From Verrucomicrobiota bacterium (GTDB taxonomy: Bacteria > Verrucomicrobiota > Verrucomicrobiia > Verrucomicrobiales > Akkermansiaceae), in assembly GCA_004293445.1 (NCBI GenBank), contig RDYP01000008.1, positions 62,001 through 126,000 on the forward strand: DNA of 64,000 bases. Reading direction: 5' to 3'. A program made the position numbers and the translations under genes. The notes under the pieces are model-generated. The model was not told where the DNA came from and did no database searches. It saw only the letters and a list, made by a program, of their open reading frames with translations. How positions within the stretch are numbered: the stretch's first letter is position 1; every line of letters begins with the position of its first letter. Below, in pieces: positions 33,611 through 42,140 of this stretch.

Positions 33611-34762
33611 TCAAAGTTCCCCGCGGAAGGCGCGGTGCTGGAGGGAGGCGAAGAGGGCGTCCAGTTCGGCGAGGTGGGCGCGCTGCTGGGCCTTCTGACG
33701 CTCCACGGATTCCACGATGGCGGCGAAACGGCGTTGGAGGGGAAGCGGGGGAAGTGGGATTGCGACTTTTCGGAATTCTTTGGAGCGAATTCCAGTGACG
33801 GTTGATCCCGTGGACCGCTGATCCATTTGGCGAGTCGCAAATGGCATCGTGAGTGCCCACATCAAATAAATCGGCTCTAGCAGATCGCGCTTTGGTTGGA
33901 GAACAAGTAGGCGCTGGGCAAAAGCAGCCTTGTAGTCGGGAACCAAAGCAACCTCACCCATCGGTGCTTCTGTTGTGATGATCACGTCCTGAGGTGACGG
34001 TATCCCGCGGCGCATCCAAGATTCATAGGCTTCCGTAGCGATGAACTCGCTCGGTTCGTCCACGCCTTTGTTCTTCACGATTTTAGCTGTGATCAAAGGG
34101 ATTCCCGAAGGAGTCTTGTCCGGAGATTTGCCTCGGTAGTCGATGATCCGACCGACGGATTCTTCGATGGACATCGTCGGATGGGTTGGATTCGAGACGG
34201 GATCGCCGAAGAGGGTGAGGAAGGTGGATTGGAGGAGGGAGTCGAGTTGGGCGAGGGACTCGCGGCGCTTGGCCCGCAGCGCGTCCGCCGCATCCAGGAT
34301 GCCCGCGATCCGCTTTTGCTCGGCGAGGGGCGGGAGGGGGATTTCGATCTCAGCAAGCGCTGTTGGGCTTAGGCGAGGGAGGTTTGCGCCGGATGTCCGA
34401 GAGTTTGCATACTCAACCATCGAGGGTTGGCGCAGGAAGTAGCAGAGGAATCTTCGGTCCAAGTTCGAACCGGGAAGGATTGGAAGAATGTCCGTGCTAC
34501 AGATCCCGGTGAAATCGGGGCAGGTGATCTTGGCCAGATAAGGGCGAAGCTTCCCGTATAGCACGTGCTTCGCCGAGAATCTGAATTTCGAGCTGGCCAG
34601 CTCTCCGGCGTCGACAGGCTTCGCGCCGAGAATCTTGCCGCCGCTCTCGATGTGCTCAAGGCCGAGGTAAGGCGTTCCTTCTTCGATCTCTGCTGGTTGA
34701 ATCGCTGACCGTTCAATGACAGCGACCTTTGAGAGCGCGGTGGATTTCCAGCGAGAGATCAT
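33611..34762 (-). CDS. hsdS: Type I restriction-modification specificity subunit
   Basis: A 383-residue HsdS with the usual two-fold layout. TRD1 (about 1-150) is followed by the central conserved helix (PLPPLAEQKRIAGIL, RAKRRESLAQLDSLLQ). TRD2 (about 195-335) is followed by the second conserved helix (PLPPLPLQRRFAAIV, AQQRAHLAELDALF). Together they recognise a bipartite DNA site; the site cannot be read from sequence. ATG 34762 overlaps the stop of an upstream bridging frame (ATGA) and sits behind GGAGGGG, provided by the duplicated hsdM tail. The longer open frame upstream is that duplicated sequence. Confidence 0.94.
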   Translation of the reverse strand: MISRWKSTALSKVAVIERSAIQPAEIEEGTPYLGLEHIESGGKILGAKPVDAGELASSKFRFSAKHVLYGKLRPYLAKITCPDFTGICSTDILPILPGSNLDRRFLCYFLRQPSMVEYANSRTSGANLPRLSPTALAEIEIPLPPLAEQKRIAGILDAADALRAKRRESLAQLDSLLQSTFLTLFGDPVSNPTHPTMSIEESVGRIIDYRGKSPDKTPSGIPLITAKIVKNKGVDEPSEFIATEAYESWMRRGIPSPQDVIITTEAPMGEVALVPDYKAAFAQRLLVLQPKRDLLEPIYLMWALTMPFATRQMDQRSTGSTVTGIRSKEFRKVAIPLPPLPLQRRFAAIVESVERQKAQQRAHLAELDALFASLQHRAFRGEL

Positions 34763-34810
34763 CCCAGCAACCCCTCCAGTTCCTTCCGCCCGGCGGCGAT
34801 TTCTTCTTCG
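34759..34810. repeat. 52-bp direct repeat, copy A (duplicate of the hsdM 3' end)
   Basis: Identical to 35085-35136 except for one base (position 27 of the repeat, C versus G). It encodes, on the minus strand, the last residues EEEIAAGRKELEGLLG of HsdM plus the stop, and supplies the hsdS ribosome site. Confidence 0.95.
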
Positions 34811-35088
34811 TGCCTCATCGTGATTCTCTTCAGTGCCAAGGGCGCGGGATTCCTCAGCCCGGGGTATCGCCCCGGGTGGCAGCCCCCCGAAACATCCCCG
34901 CGCCCCAAGGGGGTGCGATCCGGGGGCGTGATGCCGGGCCGGGAAGCGTGTCGCAACCCTTCGGGCCGCCGGTCGTCGTGGGTTGCGAACCCGGGGCGAT
35001 GCCCCGGGCTGAGGGATGATGGCCCTTTGGGCCGGGAGAGTCGGTGGCGGCGACACCGCATTCCCTGGTGGCGGTGGTTCACGCTCAT
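34759..35088 (-). CDS. Bridging reading frame through the inserted element
   Basis: A 109-codon frame whose ATG overlaps the hsdM stop (ATGA at 35085-35088) and whose stop overlaps the hsdS start (ATGA at 34759-34762). The interior is Arg/Pro/Gly/His-rich and reads like translated repeat DNA. The last 17 residues repeat the HsdM C-terminus. It is probably not a functional protein, but its translation could carry ribosomes from hsdM to hsdS. Confidence 0.35.
   Translation of the reverse strand: MSVNHRHQGMRCRRHRLSRPKGPSSLSPGHRPGFATHDDRRPEGLRHASRPGITPPDRTPLGRGDVSGGCHPGRYPGLRNPAPLALKRITMRHEEEIAAGRKELEGLLG
34811..35084. mobile_element. Palindromic REP/MITE-like element between hsdM and hsdS
   Basis: A 274-bp GC-rich segment flanked by the 52-bp direct repeats. 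It carries 25-bp inverted arms at 34853-34877 and 34989-35013 (one mismatch), each itself nearly palindromic around CCCGGGG..CCCCGGG, with weaker complementarity further out (CCAAGGGC against GCCCTTTGG). No transposase is encoded, so it would have to be moved in trans. The type resembles interspersed palindromic repeats common in Verrucomicrobiota genomes (from memory, not checked). Confidence 0.6.
34853..35013. repeat. Inverted repeat arms of the element
   Basis: Left arm 34853-34877 and right arm 34989-35013 are reverse complements at 24 of 25 positions. The whole interval could fold into one long cruciform with small side hairpins. Confidence 0.85.
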
Positions 35089-35136
35089 CCCAGCAACCCC
35101 TCCAGTTCCTTGCGCCCGGCGGCGATTTCTTCTTCG
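35085..35136. repeat. 52-bp direct repeat, copy B (3' end of hsdM)
   Basis: The in-place copy of the repeat. Together with copy A at 34759-34810 it brackets the 274-bp palindromic element. Confidence 0.95.
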
Positions 35137-36617
35137 AGTTTCGCGAGGCGGGCGAGGATGTCGCCCGGGGTGTCGTGCTCGATGCTTTCGTGGACGACTT
35201 CCTTGTAGCGGTTGAGCGAGAGGTCGTAGTCGTTGGCGGCGATCTCGGCTTTCGGCACCAGGAAGCTTTGATCCGTGCGCTGGCGCTCCGTCTCCGCCAT
35301 CTTCGATCCACCATCTCCCATCTGCCATCCCTTCCACCGCTGGAGCAGGTCGGGGAGGTCGGACTTGTCCTGCGGAGTGCGCTTGTCGTCGAGGCTGAAG
35401 CCGTCGGCCTTCATGTCGTAGAACCAGACCCGGTCGGTGCCGCCGGAGTTGGTCTTGGTGAAGAGCAGGATGGCGGTGGAAACGCCGGCGTAGGGCTTGA
35501 AGACGCCGGAGGGCATGGAAATGACGGCGTCGAGCTTCTGCTCCTCCACCAGCAGGCGGCGGAGCTGCTTGTGGGCCTTGGACGAGCCGAAGAGGACGCC
35601 ATCCGGCACGATGACGGCGGCGCGGCCGCCGGTTTTCAGCAGGCGGAGGAAGAGGGCGAGGAAGAGCAGCTCGGTCTTCTTGGTTTTGACGATCTGGAGC
35701 AGGTCCTTGGCGGTGGCCTCGTAGTCGAGGCTGCCGGCGAAGGGCGGATTGGCGAGGAGGACGGTGTAGGCTTCCTCGTCGCCGGCGTGGGCTTCCTCCA
35801 GGCTGTCCTTGTAGCGGATGTCGGGGTTTTCCACGCCGTGGAGGAGCATGTTCATGCTGCCGATGCGGAGCATGGTGGAATCGAAGTCGTAGCCGTGGAA
35901 GGTCTGCTCGTTGAAGCGGCGGCGGGATTTCTCGTCGGCGAAGATTTCCGCGCCGTGGTGCTCCCGCAGGTGCTCGGCGCTGGCGACGAGGAAGCCGCAG
36001 GTGCCGCAGGCGGGATCGCAGATGAGGTCCTGCGGCTTGGGGTCGATCATTTCCACCATCAGCCGGATGATGTGGCGCGGGGTGCGGAACTGACCGTTCT
36101 GCCCGGCGGCGGCGATCTTGCCGAGCATGTATTCGTAGAGGTCGCCCTTGGTATCGCGGTCGGCCATGTCGATGCCGTCGAGCTGGTCGATGACGTTGGC
36201 GAGGAGACGGGGCGAGGGGAACATGAAGAGGGCGTCCTTCATGTGGTGGGCGTAGGTGGAGTCGCTGCCGTCCTCGCCGGTGCCCTTGCCGAGGGTCTTG
36301 AGGAAGGGGAAGACCTCGTCGCGGACGATCTCGAAGACGGTCTCCGGGGCGTAGTCGCGGAAGCGGGACCAGCGGAGGTCGTCGTAGCGCCGGCCTTCGC
36401 GGGAGGCGGGATTGAGGCCGAAGGGGAAGATCGGGTCCTCGATCAGCTGACCGGTGCGGGCGGCCTTGCGCTCGCGCAGGGTGTGGAGTTCGTCGAGCCG
36501 CTTGATGAAGAGCAGGTAGGTGAGCTGCTCGATGACGGTGAGCGGGTTGGCGATGCCGCCGGCCCACATGGCGTCCCAGATGCGGTCGATTTTGGATTTG
36601 AGTTCCCCGGTGATCAT
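35085..36617 (-). CDS. hsdM: Type I restriction-modification DNA methyltransferase subunit
   Basis: A 510-residue N6-adenine methyltransferase. The N-terminal HsdM helical domain (IDRIWDAMWAGG, YLLFIKRLDELHT) occupies about 1-140. The catalytic domain has the SAM-binding DPACGTCGFLV (motif I) and the NPPF catalytic motif (LLANPPFAGSL). The C-terminal coiled tail (LARLAKLEEEIAAGRKEL) contacts HsdS. The start is ATG 36617 (MITGELKSK); the longer frame upstream overlaps the divergent LamG-like gene. The stop overlaps a bridging frame, and a second copy of its last 52 bp follows 326 bp downstream. It methylates host DNA and, with HsdS and HsdR, forms the restriction complex. Confidence 0.95.
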   Translation of the reverse strand: MITGELKSKIDRIWDAMWAGGIANPLTVIEQLTYLLFIKRLDELHTLRERKAARTGQLIEDPIFPFGLNPASREGRRYDDLRWSRFRDYAPETVFEIVRDEVFPFLKTLGKGTGEDGSDSTYAHHMKDALFMFPSPRLLANVIDQLDGIDMADRDTKGDLYEYMLGKIAAAGQNGQFRTPRHIIRLMVEMIDPKPQDLICDPACGTCGFLVASAEHLREHHGAEIFADEKSRRRFNEQTFHGYDFDSTMLRIGSMNMLLHGVENPDIRYKDSLEEAHAGDEEAYTVLLANPPFAGSLDYEATAKDLLQIVKTKKTELLFLALFLRLLKTGGRAAVIVPDGVLFGSSKAHKQLRRLLVEEQKLDAVISMPSGVFKPYAGVSTAILLFTKTNSGGTDRVWFYDMKADGFSLDDKRTPQDKSDLPDLLQRWKGWQMGDGGSKMAETERQRTDQSFLVPKAEIAANDYDLSLNRYKEVVHESIEHDTPGDILARLAKLEEEIAAGRKELEGLLG

Positions 36618-36735
36618 TCGATGTGGGGGATGAAAGGGGAGAAGGGTCTTTGGTGCAAGGCGGGGCTGGTTTTTTGGGGGGTGTGGAAATTTGCTGAGTT
36701 GATGAAAATGGGGAGGTCTGGGCGTATTGAGGCTG

Positions 36736-37569
36736 ATGAAGGTGGCACTGGGACTTTGGGTTTGTATGGTTGCGGTGCTCGGTGCGGCGGACCTGCCATC
36801 GGCCGGTCTGGTGATCGATCTCGATGCGGCGAAGGGCTTGCGGGTGGAGGACGGGAACCGGGTTGCGGGCTGGACCAGCCAAGGCGAGGGCGGGTACATC
36901 TTTGTCCAACGTGACGAGGGACGAGTGGAGCCGGGCGGTGGCCGGCCGACCTTGCGCAAGTCGGTTCCGGAGCTGGGCGGCAAGCCGGCGCTGGTGTTTC
37001 GCCAGCAGGAGCTGGTGTGCTTGGACGAGGACGCCTTCGACGGCTTGAGCACGGGCAAGGGTCACACGTGGATCGCGCTGCTGGCCGCCCACGAGCAGCG
37101 GGTCGGGCTCGAAGATGTGAACTCGTTCTTTGGCAACCTGCGCAACCAGGGTGGGAAGTTCGAGGGCATTTGGGGATGCCTGAACGACGACAACACGGTG
37201 TGGTGGGGCGCGCGCAACGGCGTGACCTTCGGCCGCTTCGATGCGAACAACCCGAAGCTCCAAGGACCGCGTCTGGAGCTTGGCAAGTTCCATCTCCTCG
37301 CCGGCAGGATGGGTGCGGGGACGGGAACGGTGAAGCTGGAGCTTTTCGTCGACGGGGGGTGCCCGGTTGCGGTCGGCGAGGTGCGGGTGAATCCCGCGGC
37401 GGATCCGTCGCGGATGGCGATCGGCCAAGAGCGGGATGCGATCCAGCATCCGGGCCACGAGTCTTTCGACGGTGAGCTGGCGCGCTTTCTGGTTTGGGCG
37501 CGTCCGCTCGCGGATGACGAGTTCGAGTCCGTAATGAAGCAACTCCGCGCGTCGTACTTCGCGCGCTGA
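36736..37569 (+). CDS. Secreted concanavalin A-like (LamG-type) protein
   Basis: A 277-residue exported protein with signal peptide MKVALGLWVCMVAVLGAADL. The mature part is a jelly-roll domain of the LamG/concanavalin type: LVIDLDAAKGLRVEDGNRVAGW at the start, KPALVFRQQEL, TWIALLAAHEQ, VKLELFVDGG and the closing FDGELARFLVWARPL. Such domains bind glycans or act as adhesion modules. The start is ATG 36736; a TTG at 36727 is also in frame. It is divergent from hsdM with a gap of about 120 bp and convergent with galK. Confidence 0.82.
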   Translation: MKVALGLWVCMVAVLGAADLPSAGLVIDLDAAKGLRVEDGNRVAGWTSQGEGGYIFVQRDEGRVEPGGGRPTLRKSVPELGGKPALVFRQQELVCLDEDAFDGLSTGKGHTWIALLAAHEQRVGLEDVNSFFGNLRNQGGKFEGIWGCLNDDNTVWWGARNGVTFGRFDANNPKLQGPRLELGKFHLLAGRMGAGTGTVKLELFVDGGCPVAVGEVRVNPAADPSRMAIGQERDAIQHPGHESFDGELARFLVWARPLADDEFESVMKQLRASYFAR

Positions 37570-37584
37570 GTGTTCGTTTTCGCC

Positions 37585-38763
37585 CTACAGGAGGTGGGCT
37601 CCGTTCGATGGGCGTGAAGCGAAGATCTGGGGTCGGATGCCGGTGGCGGCCTGGTATTCGGCGGCGAGGGTCGCGGCGATGGCTGGTGCCTTGCTCGATT
37701 CGCAAAGGGTGACGGTGGAACCGCCGAATCCTCCCCCGGTCATTCTGGCTCCGATGACGCCGCCGGCGCGACCGATGGCGCGGGCGATGTCGACCATCAG
37801 ATCGAGTTCCTGGCAGGAGACTTCGAAGTCGTCGCGCAGGGAATCGTGGCTGGCAGCCATGAGGGGGCCGAGGGCTTCGAAGTCGTTTTTGGCAAGAGAT
37901 TGTGCCGCGCTGATGGTCCGCGCGATCTCCCCTACGACGTGGCGGGCGCGGCGATTTACCGGCGAGCCGAGTTGTTCCCAATGGGTTTCGACATCGAGCG
38001 GGCTGACATCGCGCCACGAGGTCTTGCCGATTGTGGCGAGACCATCTTCGGTGTTTTTCCGGCGAGCGGCGTAGCCTCCATCGGAGAGCTGGTGGTGGAC
38101 CATGGTGTTCGCGATGAGCACAGTGAGGTCGGGATTTTCAAAGGGGATCAATTCGGGTTCTCCGCTCTGGCAATCGATGAGAACGAGCCGGTTGGTCTTG
38201 CCGAAGGCGGAGGCGAACTGGTCCATGATGCCGCAGGGAACGCCGGCGAAGTCGTGTTCGGCCTTTTGGCAGAGGAGGGCCTTTTCGCGGGTATCGAGGA
38301 CGGTATCGAGCAGTCCTTCGAGCAAGGTGGCGATGGCGCACTCGAGGGCGGCGGAGGAGGAAAGTCCTGCACCGCCGGGGACGGAGGAGAGGATGAAGGC
38401 GTCGAACCCGGGCAGATGGTGGCCGCGGTTTTGAAAGCCTTGGATGACGCCGCGGAGGTAGTTCGCCCAGCTCGGATCGGAGATTTTCTGGGCTTGATCG
38501 AGCTCGATTCTCGCGTGTTCTCCGCCCAGCGCGGTGGCGATGCGTGCCTCGCGGCTGCCGTTGAGAGCGGCCGCGATCACGATGTAGCGGTCGATCGCGA
38601 AGGGCATCACGAAGCCGTCGCAGTAGTCGATGTGCTCACCGATCAGGTTGACGCGGCCGGGGGCGGCGGCGGTGATGGATGCTTCGCAGCCGAAGCGTTG
38701 TTGGAGGCCGACGGCGGCGTCGGCGGCGAGATCGGCGAGGGATGGTGCGAGGTCGAGGGACAT
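37585..38763 (-). CDS. galK: Galactokinase
   Basis: A 392-residue GHMP kinase that phosphorylates galactose at C1 with ATP (Leloir pathway). The three signatures are present: PGRVNLIGEHIDYCDGF (galactose-binding), VPGGAGLSSSAALE (ATP loop) and the C-terminal ARMTGGGFGGSTV. The catalytic Asp lies in GIMDQFASAFG. Last gene of the minus-strand galactose unit (galM, symporter, small protein, galK). galT and galE are not in the window. Confidence 0.96.
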   Translation of the reverse strand: MSLDLAPSLADLAADAAVGLQQRFGCEASITAAAPGRVNLIGEHIDYCDGFVMPFAIDRYIVIAAALNGSREARIATALGGEHARIELDQAQKISDPSWANYLRGVIQGFQNRGHHLPGFDAFILSSVPGGAGLSSSAALECAIATLLEGLLDTVLDTREKALLCQKAEHDFAGVPCGIMDQFASAFGKTNRLVLIDCQSGEPELIPFENPDLTVLIANTMVHHQLSDGGYAARRKNTEDGLATIGKTSWRDVSPLDVETHWEQLGSPVNRRARHVVGEIARTISAAQSLAKNDFEALGPLMAASHDSLRDDFEVSCQELDLMVDIARAIGRAGGVIGARMTGGGFGGSTVTLCESSKAPAIAATLAAEYQAATGIRPQIFASRPSNGAHLL

Positions 38764-38890
38764 GGCTTGGAGACCTAGAAGGAATGAATCAACGGGCGGC
38801 TGGCATGCTGAGTGGCGAGCGTGTGCGAGGGGCGAATGTCGTAGGGATGCTCATCTCGTGCGAGGTTTCAGGCTTCCCCGGGCTCCGCGT

Positions 38891-39091
38891 TCAAGCGTCG
38901 TTTTTACCGGTTTTTTTCGCGAAGTAGAGCATGATCAAACCGAACACGAGCATCACCACGCCCCAGACGGAATTGATGTTCATGCCGAGCGATTTGCTAT
39001 ACATCGCGTCGCCTTCGGTGAAGAGGCCGTAGCCAGCGAGCATGAGCCCATAGATGGTGAAGACGTAGCCAATGGGAAGACGGAGATCCAT
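38891..39091 (-). CDS. Small two-helix membrane protein associated with the sodium symporter
   Basis: A 66-residue protein with two membrane helices (PIGYVFTIYGLMLAGYGLF and VWGVVMLVFGLIMLYFA) and a basic end KKTGKND. It begins 22 bp after the stop of the sodium/galactose-type symporter gene on the same strand. Small two-helix proteins next to SSS-family symporters are a known pattern (symporter small accessory protein). A role in assembly or activity of that transporter is the best guess. Confidence 0.75.
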   Translation of the reverse strand: MDLRLPIGYVFTIYGLMLAGYGLFTEGDAMYSKSLGMNINSVWGVVMLVFGLIMLYFAKKTGKNDA

Positions 39092-39113
39092 GATCGTGCG
39101 GGGTTGGGGTTTC

Positions 39114-40865
39114 TTACCAGAAGATGAGGTTCAGGATAACAACGGCGACCATGACGATCGACCCGAGGACGGCTGGACGGAAGATCCAATGCTCGTTCTC
39201 GTCGCGATGCTTTGGCGTCAGCGAGTAAACGAGGCCGCGCAGTTCCTCGTCGGTCTTGCTGCGCTTGGTGACCAACGAGAGGCCTGCATTGATCAAGAAG
39301 GTCGCGCTGAAGGCCACAATGGCGATCCAGAAGTTCTGCGACATTTCCTTCGGGAAATCGATGGACTGGCTGATCCAGCCGCCTTTGACGCCTGGTGGGT
39401 TGCCGATGGCGTAACTGAGGCCGTGGAAGGTTACCGCTGAGGCGGTGCCGACGACGAGTCCCCAGAAAGAGCCCGTGCCGTTCGATCGCGTGGTGAACAT
39501 GCCGAGCAGGAAAGTCGCGAAGAGCGGTGCGTTCACGAAGCCGAACACGAGCTGCAGGACGGACATGATGTTGTTGTATTTCGAGGCCACCAAGGCGAAG
39601 CCCATGGCGGCGATGATGCCGAAGATCGTGGCCAGCTTGCCCATGGTGAGCAGTTGGGCGTCAGTCTGGTTCGGCTTCATTGTTTTGTAGAGGTCGTAGG
39701 TCCAGACCGTGTTGAAAGCGGTCACGTTGGCAGCCATCCCCGACATGAAGGAGGCCATCAGGGCGGTCAGTGCGAGTCCCAGCAGTCCGTTGGGGAAGTA
39801 GTGGAAGATCATCGACGGCAGCACCTGATTGTAATTGGGAACTCCGTCCTTGAGCGGGATCGAGTAGCCGCCAGCGACCGCGTCGCTGGTCAGCCCGTAG
39901 GCGATCATGCCTGGCAGGATGACGACCGCGGGGAAGAGCATCTTGGGGATGGCACCGATGATCGGGGTCCGGCGTGCGGCTCCCATGGAATTGGCGGCCA
40001 GCGCGCGCTGCACTTCCGCGAAATTCGTGGTCCAGTAGCCGAAGGAAAGCACGAACCCGAGGCCGAGCAGGATGCCGTACCAAGGGACTCCCATCGGGTT
40101 GTCGGTGCCGCCGGTTTGCGCCCACGAATGGAGGGCTCCTTGGCCTTGCTCGGACGCTTGCAGTTTGCCGATCAGTCCCTGCCATCCGCCAACGTCCTTG
40201 AGCGCGATATAAGCGAGCGGAGCGATACCGAAAACGATCATGAAGAACTGCAGCACCTCGTTGTAGATCGCCGAGCTCAGGCCGCCCTTGAGCACGTAAG
40301 CGAGGACGATCACTGAGGTGATCACGAGAGAGAAGTAGTAGTCCCACCCGAGCAGCGCGTGGAGTAGGTCGGCGAGCGCGTGCATCGAGATGCCAGACGA
40401 GGCTACCGTCATGAATGCGAAGGAGACCGAGTTGAAGACGCGGGTCGGCTCGTTGTAGCGCATCTTCAGGTATTCGGGCACCGACTTGGCCCTAGAACCG
40501 TAGTACATGGGCATCATAAACACACCGAGGAAGACCATGGCGGGGATGGCTCCGACCCAGTAGAAGTGGGAGGTCATGATCCCGTATTCCGCGCCGGAGG
40601 CAGCCATGCCGATGAGTTCCTGTGCGCCGAGATTAGCGGAGATGAATGCGAGGCCGCAGACCCAGCCGGGGATGGAACGGCCGGACAGGAAGAAGTCGTC
40701 CGCGCTGTTCATATACTTCTTTAGGGCGAAGCCGATGCCTAGGACGAAGGCTAGGTAGATCCCCATGATCAACCAGTCGATCAGGTTGAGATCGGGTCTG
40801 GCCATTCCTTCTACAGAGACGGCCCCACCGATGGAGGCGAGATATGAGGTGATTTCGATGAACAT
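39114..40865 (-). CDS. Sodium:solute symporter (SSS family), probably galactose/glucose
   Basis: A 583-residue membrane protein with about 14 helices and the SSS/SGLT signatures: ADDFFLSGRSIPGWVCGLAFISAN is split across the first conserved region, GSRAKSVPEYLKMRYN, GGLSSAIYNEVLQF, and GYWTTNFAEVQRALAA near the sodium site. The position between galM and galK makes galactose the likely substrate (inference from context). The ATG at 40865 adds about 30 residues before the first helix core (LIDWLIMGIYLAFVLGIGF). About 100 bp separate it from the upstream galM. Confidence 0.93.
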   Translation of the reverse strand: MFIEITSYLASIGGAVSVEGMARPDLNLIDWLIMGIYLAFVLGIGFALKKYMNSADDFFLSGRSIPGWVCGLAFISANLGAQELIGMAASGAEYGIMTSHFYWVGAIPAMVFLGVFMMPMYYGSRAKSVPEYLKMRYNEPTRVFNSVSFAFMTVASSGISMHALADLLHALLGWDYYFSLVITSVIVLAYVLKGGLSSAIYNEVLQFFMIVFGIAPLAYIALKDVGGWQGLIGKLQASEQGQGALHSWAQTGGTDNPMGVPWYGILLGLGFVLSFGYWTTNFAEVQRALAANSMGAARRTPIIGAIPKMLFPAVVILPGMIAYGLTSDAVAGGYSIPLKDGVPNYNQVLPSMIFHYFPNGLLGLALTALMASFMSGMAANVTAFNTVWTYDLYKTMKPNQTDAQLLTMGKLATIFGIIAAMGFALVASKYNNIMSVLQLVFGFVNAPLFATFLLGMFTTRSNGTGSFWGLVVGTASAVTFHGLSYAIGNPPGVKGGWISQSIDFPKEMSQNFWIAIVAFSATFLINAGLSLVTKRSKTDEELRGLVYSLTPKHRDENEHWIFRPAVLGSIVMVAVVILNLIFW

Positions 40866-40963
40866 GGTGGGCGGTCTTGAATCTTCGAGGTTTGGACAGT
40901 CAGGGTCTGCTCAGGGACAGGGACAAGGCGGGAACGCGTTTGCCACCCGAATTGGCGGGTGCT

Positions 40964-42025
40964 TCAGTGGGCGGAGAAGCGGTGGATCAGGGTGTGGCAG
41001 TAGGTTTCGCCGGGGCGTAGGATGCAATTGGGGAAGCCGGGTTGGTTGGGTGCGTCGGGGAAATTTTCGGTCTCGAGGCAAAGGCCGCCGCGGTGGGAGT
41101 GGTGGACGCCGCCCTTGCCGGGCGGGCCGTCGCCGAGGAAGTTGCCGCCGTAGAATTGAATGGCGGGTTGATCGGTGAGGACTTCGAGAGTGCGGCCGCT
41201 GGCTGGGTGGAAAAGCCGGGCGGCGTAACGGACGCCGGAGCCAGGGCGCAGCACCCAAGCGTGGTCGTAGCCGCCGGCGAGCTGCAGGGCGGCGAAATCG
41301 GTATCGATGCGGTCGCCAATGCGGGTGGGGTTGGTGAAATCGAGCGGGGTCCCGGCGACCGGACAGATTTCTCCGGTCGGGATGAGTCCGGCGTCGGTGG
41401 GCAGGAAGTGATCGGCTTCGATGCTCAGCAGGTGGTCGTTGATCGTGGCGGCGGGATTGCCGTCGAGGTTCCAGTAGCTGTGATGGACGATGTTGACGAT
41501 GGTCGGCGCGTCGGTAGTGGCGCTGACTTCCCACTTCAACTCATCGTCGGCGGTGAGGGTGTAGGTGACGCGGGTGAGGAGGGTGCCGGGGTAGGCCTCA
41601 TCGCCATCGGGCGAGAGGTGGATGAAGGTCACTGCATTCGCGGCTTCGTCCACTTCGCTGGTCCAGAGAACGCGATTGAAGCCGATCTCACCGCCGTGGA
41701 GGTGGCAGGGGATGCCACCGGGTTGATTGTTGGTCGCGAGTTGGTGTCGTTTGCCGTCGAGGCTGAATTTCCCGTCGCGGATGCGATTGGCGAAGCGTCC
41801 TGCGGTGGCACCGAGGTAGGGGTTTGCGGGGTCGAGGTAGCTGGCGGCGTCGTCGAAGCCGAGGGTGATGTCGGCGAGGTCGCCATGGCGGTCGGGCGTT
41901 TCCATGGCGACGAGGGTGGCTCCGAAGTCACTGATACGGGCACGGAGGCCACGGGCATTGACGAGGGTGAAGAGTTGCGCCTCGCGGCCGTCGGGGAGCT
42001 TACCGAAAGATTCGACGTGGATCAT
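40964..42025 (-). CDS. galM: Aldose 1-epimerase
   Basis: A 353-residue mutarotase that interconverts alpha and beta anomers of galactose/glucose. It shows ARISDFGATLVAMETPD, the GRFANRIRDGKF substrate loop, the catalytic His in VHHSYWNLDG and the catalytic Glu in CLETENFPDAPNQPGFP. ATG 42025 (MIHVESFGK) is preferred; the longer frame runs into the divergent GAF gene's promoter. First gene of the galactose unit galM, SSS symporter, small accessory protein, galK. Confidence 0.95.
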   Translation of the reverse strand: MIHVESFGKLPDGREAQLFTLVNARGLRARISDFGATLVAMETPDRHGDLADITLGFDDAASYLDPANPYLGATAGRFANRIRDGKFSLDGKRHQLATNNQPGGIPCHLHGGEIGFNRVLWTSEVDEAANAVTFIHLSPDGDEAYPGTLLTRVTYTLTADDELKWEVSATTDAPTIVNIVHHSYWNLDGNPAATINDHLLSIEADHFLPTDAGLIPTGEICPVAGTPLDFTNPTRIGDRIDTDFAALQLAGGYDHAWVLRPGSGVRYAARLFHPASGRTLEVLTDQPAIQFYGGNFLGDGPPGKGGVHHSHRGGLCLETENFPDAPNQPGFPNCILRPGETYCHTLIHRFSAH

Positions 42026-42140
42026 GATTCTGTGCCGCAGCTTGCGGCGTGGGGTGGGGTGCTGGCAAGGCAAGCGATTGGCATGGCCTCGGCTTGGGAT
42101 TTGCTTGTCGATTCGGGCTGGGGGCGGCGGAATCACGGGC

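Noticed and set aside
36618-36735. Second copy of the tRNA-Arg 3' end as the far attachment site of the restriction island
   Set aside because: No match to the TTCGATTCCCGGCGGGAGCA end was seen here or between 36.6 and 39 kb.
35016-36914. A 632-codon plus-strand frame opposite hsdM
   Set aside because: Antisense shadow; it crosses the palindromic element and the LamG-like gene start, and has no protein-like motif.
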